Source of the DNA: Flavobacteriaceae bacterium | GTDB lineage: Bacteria; Bacteroidota; Bacteroidia; Flavobacteriales; Flavobacteriaceae | Assembly (NCBI GenBank): GCA_023700885.1 | Contig: JAMPYA010000036.1 | Location: 1 to 15,584, forward strand | Length of the DNA: 15,584 nt | Direction: 5' to 3' | In this document: piece after piece, positions 7,483 through 13,826 of the stretch | How positions within the stretch are numbered: the stretch's first letter is position 1 | Layout of the letters: each line of letters starts with the position of its first letter | Position numbers and translations under genes: made by a program | The notes under the pieces: generated by a model | The model's input: only the letters and a program-made list of their open reading frames with translations | Told to the model about the DNA's origin: nothing | The model's database searches: none

Positions 7483-7620
7483 TACATTTGCCACGTGAAA
7501 GGATTGACTTCGTCGAATTTCATTTCGCACGGGAGCGGGGTATTCTAAGCAAAAAAGAAGCACTGAGGTTATTGAAGTGAATTAATTAGATTTATTACTG
7601 TTCAACTTCTTTGTGCTACT
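7483..7620 (+). ncRNA. Candidate small structured RNA (low confidence)
   Basis: TACATTTG at 7483-7490 is identical to the tRNA operon's -7 box. Immediately after it, the 52 bases 7490-7541 contain 28 G/C, in a surrounding region that is mostly A/T. That patch can fold: GAAA (7497-7500) with TTTC (7518-7521), and TTGAC (7504-7508) with GTCGA (7512-7516). Further on, GAAGTGAA (7574-7581) pairs with TTCAACTTC (7601-7609) with one bulged A, and AGCAC (7559-7563) pairs with GTGCT (7613-7617). No U-tract terminator closes the element and no -33 TTG lies at the usual distance. It could equally be a dispersed repeat relic. The start and end given are guesses. Confidence 0.25.
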
Positions 7621-7689
7621 ATTATTTCATTTTTCAAATCAATTTATACTTTTTTAATAATAGTACCATTTGTAATGGTAAATACAATC

Positions 7690-7896
7690 ATGAAAGCCAT
7701 TAAAACTATATTGAATCAATTAGTTGCAAAATACAATTCGACTCTTATAAAAGATGAATTTTGAAAATAGATAAAGAGATGTAAAAATAAAGCTGAAAAT
7801 TTAGCATTTAATTTTAATCAAAAAAGATATACAAAAGAAAATAATAAGTACTTTTCAAAAATACTAATAGATGTATTAAATAAGCAGGATTTATGA
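7690..7896 (+). pseudogene. Possible decayed small gene with two in-frame stops
   Basis: A frame starting at ATG 7690 reads 24 codons to TGA (7762-7764), meets TAG at 7768-7770, then stays open in the same frame for about 41 codons to TGA at 7894-7896. The downstream part is rich in Lys and Asn with scattered aromatics (K-Y-F-S-K-I-L-I-D-V-L-N-K). In DNA this A+T-rich an open run of that length can occur by chance, so this is only a possibility. I do not recognise a family. Confidence 0.2.
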
Positions 7897-7907
7897 ATCA
7901 TTAATAT

Positions 7908-7915
7908 TAGTTTTG
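7908..7915 (+). promoter_or_regulatory. Probable -7 promoter box of the radical SAM operon
   Basis: TAGTTTTG matches TAnnTTTG exactly and lies 19 bases before the ATG at 7935, predicting a leader of only about 13 nt. No TTG is present at the -33 distance. Confidence 0.45.
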
Positions 7916-7934
7916 CTACTTTAAAAAAGATAAA

Positions 7935-8939
7935 ATGAGCCTTAAAAAGCATTGTAATATTCCAATATTTATTCCTCAATTGGCATGCCCACATCAATGT
8001 GTATTTTGCAATCAGGAAAAAATAAGCAATACATTTTCGATTCCGAAACCTAATGATATAAGTAATATTATAGATAATTATCTCAACACAATAGGTGATG
8101 GAGTTGAAATTAATATTGCTTTTTTTGGAGGTAGCTTTACAGGTATACCCAAAGATGAAATGATCAATTATTTAAAAGTTGCGCATTCTTATGTGGAATC
8201 CGGTAAAGTTCAAGGAATTCGAATTTCTACTAAACCTGATTATATTTCAGATGCAATTTTAGATATATTAGCGCAATATGGTGTAACGGCAATAGAGTTG
8301 GGTGCACAATCAACTAATGATAAAGTATTGCTTAAATCAGGTAGAGGTCATAAGTTTGATGCCATAGAAAAAGCAGCTCAACTTATTAGAAATAGAAATA
8401 TGGAATTAGGATTACAAATGATGTTGGGTTTACCCTATGACACACTTGAGCTTTCTATACAAACCGCAAAAGACATTGTGCGTTTAAAGGCAGATACAAC
8501 CAGAATTTACCCCACGGTGGTTGTTAAAGACACCGCTCTTGAGAGGATGTATAAAAAGGGAGATTACCAAGTTTTATCATTAGAAGAAGCTGTAAAATGG
8601 AGTAAAGAGGTATTGAAAATTTTCAATGAAGCGGGTGTAAAAGTGTTACGAGTTGGTTTGCATCCTTCAGATGAACTGGAGTTTGGTAAATCGTTGGTTG
8701 CAGGCCCAATTCATCCTTCATTTAAAGAAATGGTGTTAACTGATTTATGGTTTGATTTGTTGAGCAACAAAAACATCCATAAAGGAAAATCTATGATTAG
8801 TGTTGCTAAAAATCAACTAAACTATGCCATAGGTTATCAAGGAAAAAATAGAAGTTTTCTCCAAGAAAATGGATATGATATAAAATTTATAGCAAATAAT
8901 TTACTTAAAGATTTTGAAATGGATGTATGCTATAATTGA
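7935..8939 (+). CDS. Elp3-like radical SAM protein lacking the acetyltransferase domain
   Basis: This 334-residue enzyme carries the radical SAM Cx3Cx2C cluster near the N-terminus: Cys18, Cys22 and Cys25 in C-P-H-Q-C-V-F-C-N-Q. This motif binds a [4Fe-4S] cluster that cleaves S-adenosylmethionine. A glycine-rich SAM-contact motif, F-F-G-G-S-F-T-G (63-70), and further barrel-strand blocks (G-I-R-I-S-T-K-P-D 94-102, I-E-L-G-A-Q-S 120-126, G-L-Q-M-M-L-G-L-P 159-167) follow the order seen in Elp3-type enzymes, with a similar C-P-H-x-C-x-F-C-N-Q signature. Elp3 proteins normally also have a C-terminal GNAT domain and run to about 450-550 residues; that half is absent. Proteins of this shortened type are, from memory, typical of clostridia, where the substrate is unknown, so lateral acquisition is possible. 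The gene overlaps the next one by 17 bp, which suggests translational coupling and a joint function. Confidence 0.85.
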   Translation: MSLKKHCNIPIFIPQLACPHQCVFCNQEKISNTFSIPKPNDISNIIDNYLNTIGDGVEINIAFFGGSFTGIPKDEMINYLKVAHSYVESGKVQGIRISTKPDYISDAILDILAQYGVTAIELGAQSTNDKVLLKSGRGHKFDAIEKAAQLIRNRNMELGLQMMLGLPYDTLELSIQTAKDIVRLKADTTRIYPTVVVKDTALERMYKKGDYQVLSLEEAVKWSKEVLKIFNEAGVKVLRVGLHPSDELEFGKSLVAGPIHPSFKEMVLTDLWFDLLSNKNIHKGKSMISVAKNQLNYAIGYQGKNRSFLQENGYDIKFIANNLLKDFEMDVCYN

Positions 8940-9612
8940 TAAAAGAACAGCTGTAGCTATAAAAAAGAATCTTGAGAAGTTTGTAGATGATATATTCGAA
9001 TTTTCAAGTAAAGAAATTACTTACAATGCTATTTCAGGTCATCCCGATATATTTATGTTTCAAGATGAAAATAAATTGATATTGGCTCCTAATGCTCCTG
9101 TTGAATTCCTCAACTTTCTGGATTCTAAAAAGATAAATTATTCTTTTGGAATTAAACCGGTTGGTTTTAATATAGATGATAGCGTGTTATATAATTGTTT
9201 AAATACAGATAACTATTTCTTTTGTAAAAAGGGGAAACCAGATATTACAATCCAAGAATGGAGTGCTGCTAAACATCTAATAAACATTCCGCAAGCTTAT
9301 ACTCGGTGCAGTATGTTTAGTATTGGAAATAACATAATTACATCTGATAAAGGTATTGTTAAAGAACTTGAAAAAAATAGTATTGATTATTGTTATTTTG
9401 ATCCATCAGAAATAACAATTTGTGATTATAAAAACGGTTTTATTGGTGGGACGATGGGGTTATTGGATAACAAAGTCTTTTTTTTAGGAAATATTTTAAA
9501 ACACGACGATGGTAGATTATTGAACAAATACATTACAAATCTTGATAAAGAAGTAATTTGTTTAGGAAATGATTATCTCTATGATGGTGGTGGAATTTTT
9601 TTTATTTCTTAA
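8923..9612 (+). CDS. DUF6873-like (GME-fold) protein, partner of the radical SAM enzyme
   Basis: This 229-residue protein starts at ATG 8923, overlapping the radical SAM gene by 17 bp. A TTG at 8914 in the same frame would add three residues, but the M-Y-A-I-I-D-K-R start looks like the natural N-terminus. Landmarks are S-G-H-P-D-I (38-43), Y-T-R-C-S (126-130), N-N-I-I-T-S-D-K-G-I (136-145), a G-F-I-G-G block (172-176), L-G-N-I-L-K-H (188-194) and a C-terminal D-G-G-G-I-F-F-I. This order is what I remember for the DUF6873 family, assigned to the guanidine-modifying-enzyme (GME) fold shared with arginine deiminase and dimethylargininase. Those enzymes use a nucleophilic Cys close to the C-terminus; here the C-terminal Gly run is followed by Ile-Phe-Phe and no Cys, so catalysis of the usual kind is doubtful. 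No signal peptide or membrane segment is seen, so it is likely cytosolic. Family assignment is moderately sure; function is unknown. Confidence 0.75.
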   Translation: MYAIIDKRTAVAIKKNLEKFVDDIFEFSSKEITYNAISGHPDIFMFQDENKLILAPNAPVEFLNFLDSKKINYSFGIKPVGFNIDDSVLYNCLNTDNYFFCKKGKPDITIQEWSAAKHLINIPQAYTRCSMFSIGNNIITSDKGIVKELEKNSIDYCYFDPSEITICDYKNGFIGGTMGLLDNKVFFLGNILKHDDGRLLNKYITNLDKEVICLGNDYLYDGGGIFFIS

Positions 9613-9622
9613 AATTTAATTT

Positions 9623-9650
9623 AAAAAGCCATTGATTTTTCAATGGCTTT
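9623..9650. terminator. Bidirectional terminator between the radical SAM operon and the starch locus
   Basis: AAAGCCATTGA (9625-9635) pairs with TCAATGGCTTT (9640-9650) around TTTT. On the minus strand the stem is followed by five T residues and further A/T, a good terminator for the FN3 lipoprotein gene. On the plus strand the T-run is short (TTT) but the stem is 11 bp. It separates two converging units. Confidence 0.75.
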
Positions 9651-9679
9651 ATGGTTTATGATATTAAGTTTTAAATTTC

Positions 9680-10375
9680 TTATGAAGTTTTAAAACTCCA
9701 TACTTGCCCGATAGTTTTACCTCCTTTATTGTCTTTCACATCAATACGCCAATAGTAAGTAGTATTGGTATTTAAATCTGTTTTTGTATAAGATTTAGAA
9801 GTGTGATTTAAAATGATGTTTGGAGGATTTGTAACTGTTCCAAAATAAATATCATAGGTTAAAATATCTGCAGTATCTACATCAGAAGCAGTCCATTCTA
9901 AAGTTACCGTTGTGGCACTAATAGTGCTGTTTAAAGTAGGTTTTACAATTCCGGCAGTAAAAGGAAGGTAATTGATGACACCAACACCTTCTGTGTAAAA
10001 ACTCCAAACCGAAGTATAATCACTAACCTTGTTTTTTGCATCAACTGCTCTTATTTTCCAGTAATAAGCCACTCCTTTTTCTAAAGAAATAGTTTTTGAC
10101 AATGTAGCGGTAGTTTGAGTTTGAACTCCTTGAGTAAATTGAGCATCTTTTGCGATGAGTATTTCATAGGAAATATTATCTCCTTCCGGATCTACAGATC
10201 CATTCCAAGAAAAATCTAAGGTGTTATTGATACACAATAAATTATTGGTTGGGTACACAAGAGAGGGAACAGAAGGAGCTTTATTTTCTGCTGGTGGCGG
10301 TGTTGGAGTATCACTTCCACCTCCTCCGCAAGAAAGCAATAATAAAACGATACTTAGGTAAATTAATTTTCTCAT
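9680..10375 (-). CDS. Lipoprotein with two fibronectin type III-like domains
   Basis: This 231-residue protein has a lipoprotein signal peptide (R-K at 2-3, hydrophobic 4-14, lipobox L-L-S-C with Cys16), then a Gly4-Ser-Asp and Pro-rich linker (17-28). Two FN3/Ig-like beta-sandwich domains follow: one at about 33-132 (W-N-G-S-V-D-P-E-G-D, then A-Y-Y-W-K-I-R-A-V-D and V-W-S-F-Y-T), the other at about 136-231 (W-T-A-S-D-V-D, then T-Y-Y-W-R-I-D-V-K-D and V-W-S-F-K-T). The repeated Y-Y-W-[KR]-I and V-W-S-F-x-T blocks show the two are related to each other. No catalytic residues are apparent, so it probably binds glycan or another protein at the cell surface. Its ATG overlaps the amylase TGA (ATGA, 10372-10375), so it is translationally coupled to the amylase and probably works with it. 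Its precise role is unknown. Confidence 0.85.
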   Translation of the reverse strand: MRKLIYLSIVLLLLSCGGGGSDTPTPPPAENKAPSVPSLVYPTNNLLCINNTLDFSWNGSVDPEGDNISYEILIAKDAQFTQGVQTQTTATLSKTISLEKGVAYYWKIRAVDAKNKVSDYTSVWSFYTEGVGVINYLPFTAGIVKPTLNSTISATTVTLEWTASDVDTADILTYDIYFGTVTNPPNIILNHTSKSYTKTDLNTNTTYYWRIDVKDNKGGKTIGQVWSFKTS

Positions 10376-13300
10376 TTTTTAATCACTTTTAGGGTTATAG
10401 GTGTATCTAATTGAATTTTCAACAAATACAATCCACTTGTTAAATTGCTTAAATTGATTTTAAGTTGTTGATTTATAACATCAATAGACTTACTTAATAT
10501 CATTTTTCCGGCGTAATTGTACAGCTTTATTGGAATGCTATTATGACTTATATAAGAAGGAATTAATACTGTTACAAAGTCTGAAGTTGGATTTGGAAAA
10601 ACTGTGATATCTTCAAATAAATTGACCGTTTGTGATAATGTTCCTTCACAATTGATACTTGATTTAACATCAATTAAATCGCCGTTGTTAATAGCGACTT
10701 GTATGGTTTTATCACTAGTTTCAATTATTGATTGGCCATTGATTAAAACAGTATAAGGTGCAGTTCCTGATTCAATATTAATGTTTGCAACTGTTTTTTT
10801 ACCAACAGCTTCATAAGAAGTGCGTCCTGTTAATCCGGCAGGTTCTGTTATGGTAAACTCAAAGCACTGTATGTAATTATTTTGAGCAGGAATCTTAATG
10901 CAAATCGGATAAGTTTTTGGAGCTAGACTACTAACCGTTAAAGTTGTTGTAAAAGGATAATCTATACCATTTACAGTTGCTATATAATTATGACTTTCTG
11001 TAGCTGTAATTTTTATACTTCCATTATTTTTTCCAAGACAAGTTGGTTGTGTTACTTCTAATCTAAAATTATTAGATGGTAAACTAAAAATAGGACAGCC
11101 TGTTTCGTTTACTGTAGTTCCAATAAGCGTGTTTGGACATTGGTCTAGAACATCATTAATACCATCTCCATCACTATCATCAAGAGCAGTGCCACCAAAC
11201 GGATCTGTTATTTTAACAGTAGCGTACAAACGATATTCACCAGGTTTTAAATTGATGGTAGCTGTTGTATTGGTTACCGTTCTTATTTCTCCTGTAAAAT
11301 ATTCATACCAAGTTCCAGTTTTTGTAAACTGCGGATTAATATCTTTATGGATGACATCAAAATTACCGACTATAACCACATCCATAGAGGCATGTCTTAG
11401 CTGAATTGATTTGGTTAGTGTAGCAACATTCAAAGTAAAATCGTTGGTTTGAAAAACAGGATGAATCTTTCTAAAAGCATTTAGTGTAGCCCAAGTGCTG
11501 TACACATGTTTTCGGTTGTTATCATTTAAATAATCCCATTTAATTGGTCTTCTTGATAATCTGCAATCATTACTTATAGTTCCATTTTCGCAACGATTAA
11601 TTGAGAAATCGTATCCGAGTTCTCCAAATTGCCAAATCATTTTTGGACCTGGAATGGTTAAAAAGAAAAGACTTGCAAGTTCTTGACGTGCTAAAGCAGT
11701 TTTTAAATCTCTAACATTATAAGTCGGACTTTGACTGGTGTTGCCAAAATTGATGTTTCTGTACATCATACGTTCTTCGTCATGACTTTCCATATAACCT
11801 ACTACATTGGGTTGGTTCCAACTTCGAGCTTTATGAGAAATCCAAGAAATATCTGAACCGGTAGCAATTCCCATACTATTTTGTGAGTAGCTGTAGTTCA
11901 AATTTCCCCACATCATAATTCCATAATTGGCAAGTTCTGTTTCTTCTTGATTATCAGATAAATGCTCGAAAATAACAAAAGGTTTATTTGTTGGATTGTG
12001 ATTCCAAACATGATCTGCGTAATTTTTTAAAATAGAAATTCTGGGTGCATCATAGGCATTTCCCCAATTGTTTGACCCGTAAAATAAGGTATTGGTCATT
12101 CCTTTGGTAAAATCAAATCTAAATCCGTCAATTTTATATTCGGTCATCCAATAGCTCAGTACATCTTTAAAAAATGACTTGGTATAAGCTGATTCATGAT
12201 TAAAATCATAACCCCAATGAGCACTGGTATTATCGACAAAATTATGATTTTGATTGTACCACGGATTATTAGCTGCCGGTTTATTGGTGGTAGCATCCCA
12301 ATACATTTGAAGTAAGGGAGATTGTCCGTAGGAATGATTAAAAACAATATCTGCCAAAACTGCGATACCTCTTTTATGACACTCATCAACAAATTTTTTG
12401 AAATCATTTTTGGTGCCGTAAGATTTGTCTAAAGCCATATATAATGCCGGATTGTAACCCCAACTATCGGCTCCTTCAAATTCGTTAATTGGCATTAATT
12501 CAATAGCGTTTACGCCTAATTTTTTTAAATAATCTAATTTAGTGATAGCTTCATTAAAAGAATCAGTTTCGGTAAAATCACGGAAGAACAATTCATAAAT
12601 CACTAAATTATGTTGATTTGGTTTTATAAAATTGGTCACATTCCAGGTATAAATTTCTTCATTTATTTTAAAAGTGGAAACATAACCGGTTGTTTTATCA
12701 GTAGGGTAGGCCTTTAGATTTGGATAATTACTGGTCTTAATGTATTGATCCGTCCACGGATCTAGAATTTTTTCTGAATAGGGGTCAGAAATTTTAATGG
12801 TATAATCAATTAAGTATTGATAAGCATATTCTGTATTGATATCTAATCCTAGTAAAGTAATCCAAAAATCTTCACCATCTTTATATAGTTGATATGCTGC
12901 ATTCAATTCCCAATTGTTAAAATCACCAATAAGAAGTACATCATTTTTAAAAGGCGCTTTTAATAGAAATGTGACTGAATTATCAGGGTTTTTATTGATA
13001 CCATATTTTAATCCGCTAGGTTTTGTGGCTGTTTGTGTAGGTGTTTTAACAAAAATACTAATTGTTTGTTCTTTGGTAGAAACTCCATCATTGGCAACTA
13101 CTTTTAAAGTATGTGTACCTGTAGAAGTGAAAGTATAATTTTTTGAAATTGTTTTAGTATTACTGGCAGTTTGTTGAGAAACCCCATTGATAAAAAGTTC
13201 TAAATTGGCATTTAAGTTAGCTTCAGCGGTAATGGTAATATTGTCATTTAAATTATAAACAGCATTTTGAAGAGGATTGATAAAAGTTACATTTAATCCG

Positions 13301-13713
13301 GCAGTATAAATAGGGACAAAAATATCAGCTGTTTGTGGACTCCCACCAGCAGCTCTAAATACAAAATTCAGTTCTGAAATAACGGATGATGTTGGAACAC
13401 TATAAAAGGCATGTGTAGTAGGAGTAATAACTAAGGTATAAGTATTAGTTCCTGTTCTAGTTAATTTTGGTCTACCAGAAATAGGTGCATTCCAATCTGC
13501 ACCTCCAATAATATTTTGCCAACGAACTCCATTTACAGTTACGCCTGTATATGCATAAATATCACCTGTATAATCTTTTAAAGGAGTGTTAGTAGCGTCA
13601 AAGTTAATCGTAATGACCTCAGATGCAGTTGGTAAAATTGGGGAAGTTGTTAGCTGTGCTTGTATTTGAATAGAAGCAATAAATACAACTAATGAAAATA
13701 TTTTTTTGAACAT
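10372..13713 (-). CDS. Secreted multidomain GH13 alpha-amylase with T9SS sorting domain
   Basis: This 1113-residue glycoside hydrolase should cut alpha-1,4 (possibly alpha-1,6) links of starch or glycogen outside the cytoplasm. In order: signal peptide (1 to about 19); an N-terminal beta domain with W-Q-N-I-I and a G-A-D-W motif (about 21-138); an Ig-like domain (about 141-223); a CBM48-type domain with L-I-G-D-F-N-N-W (261-268); and a GH13 barrel from about 365. The barrel shows region I D-I-V-F-N-H (455-460), region II G-F-R-F-D-F with nucleophile Asp534, region III I-F-E-H with acid/base Glu583, and region IV E-S-H-D with stabiliser Asp645. After a C-terminal beta domain (about 755-835) come a thrombospondin-type-3 calcium-binding repeat (D-S-D-G-D-G-I-N-D-V, 846-855), SprB-like beta domains (about 884-1032) and a type A T9SS sorting domain (about 1036-1113; V-F-P-N-P-T-S and ending I-K-K). 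The sorting domain implies export by T9SS and possible surface attachment. Region IV has Ser where many amylases have Asn before His-Asp. Confidence 0.93.
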   Translation of the reverse strand: MFKKIFSLVVFIASIQIQAQLTTSPILPTASEVITINFDATNTPLKDYTGDIYAYTGVTVNGVRWQNIIGGADWNAPISGRPKLTRTGTNTYTLVITPTTHAFYSVPTSSVISELNFVFRAAGGSPQTADIFVPIYTAGLNVTFINPLQNAVYNLNDNITITAEANLNANLELFINGVSQQTASNTKTISKNYTFTSTGTHTLKVVANDGVSTKEQTISIFVKTPTQTATKPSGLKYGINKNPDNSVTFLLKAPFKNDVLLIGDFNNWELNAAYQLYKDGEDFWITLLGLDINTEYAYQYLIDYTIKISDPYSEKILDPWTDQYIKTSNYPNLKAYPTDKTTGYVSTFKINEEIYTWNVTNFIKPNQHNLVIYELFFRDFTETDSFNEAITKLDYLKKLGVNAIELMPINEFEGADSWGYNPALYMALDKSYGTKNDFKKFVDECHKRGIAVLADIVFNHSYGQSPLLQMYWDATTNKPAANNPWYNQNHNFVDNTSAHWGYDFNHESAYTKSFFKDVLSYWMTEYKIDGFRFDFTKGMTNTLFYGSNNWGNAYDAPRISILKNYADHVWNHNPTNKPFVIFEHLSDNQEETELANYGIMMWGNLNYSYSQNSMGIATGSDISWISHKARSWNQPNVVGYMESHDEERMMYRNINFGNTSQSPTYNVRDLKTALARQELASLFFLTIPGPKMIWQFGELGYDFSINRCENGTISNDCRLSRRPIKWDYLNDNNRKHVYSTWATLNAFRKIHPVFQTNDFTLNVATLTKSIQLRHASMDVVIVGNFDVIHKDINPQFTKTGTWYEYFTGEIRTVTNTTATINLKPGEYRLYATVKITDPFGGTALDDSDGDGINDVLDQCPNTLIGTTVNETGCPIFSLPSNNFRLEVTQPTCLGKNNGSIKITATESHNYIATVNGIDYPFTTTLTVSSLAPKTYPICIKIPAQNNYIQCFEFTITEPAGLTGRTSYEAVGKKTVANINIESGTAPYTVLINGQSIIETSDKTIQVAINNGDLIDVKSSINCEGTLSQTVNLFEDITVFPNPTSDFVTVLIPSYISHNSIPIKLYNYAGKMILSKSIDVINQQLKINLSNLTSGLYLLKIQLDTPITLKVIKK

Positions 13714-13782
13714 AAATAATAAATAAGATATTTTGATAGCCTTAAATCATACTAATTACAGAAGCAACATTTTAAATTTAAG

Positions 13783-13811
13783 AAAAAAAAGGCTGTTTGC
13801 ACAGCCTTTTT
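13783..13811 (-). terminator. Terminator between the SusE/F-like gene and the amylase gene
   Basis: AAAAAGGCTGT (13786-13796) pairs with ACAGCCTTTTT (13801-13811) around TTGC. On the minus strand the stem is followed by eight T residues (13790-13783). It lies 15 bases after the SusE/F-like stop and about 70 bases before the amylase ATG. It would end or attenuate transcription from the susCD-type operon before the amylase gene. Confidence 0.8.
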
Positions 13812-13826
13812 AATTGTTATTAAATA

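Larger units (their letters stand above)
7286..7934. other. 649-bp stretch without a confident gene
   Basis: No convincing protein gene is seen here. It holds a 7-bp hairpin (GTTTTGC 7377-7383 with GCAAAAC 7392-7398), a perfect -7 box followed by a G+C-rich patch (7483-7541), a bulged stem-loop (7574-7609), another 7-bp hairpin (TACCATT 7664-7670 with AATGGTA 7674-7680), a reading frame broken by two stops (7690-7896), and the likely promoter of the radical SAM gene at its right end. The rest is very A+T-rich and featureless. Confidence 0.6.

Noticed and set aside
7351..7548. Plus-strand 65-codon frame in the intergenic stretch
   Set aside because: No recognisable protein pattern, no promoter at a sensible distance, and it runs across the G+C-rich patch and hairpins. 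Chance is the simplest explanation.
8914..8922. TTG start for the GME-fold gene, three codons upstream
   Set aside because: The ATG at 8923 gives an N-terminus typical of the family. TTG starts are uncommon and it would only add three residues.
11129..13138. Antisense or alternative-frame reading frames within the amylase gene (11129-11404, 12156-12407, 12914-13138)
   Set aside because: They overlap a long, well-supported GH13 gene and show no independent protein features.
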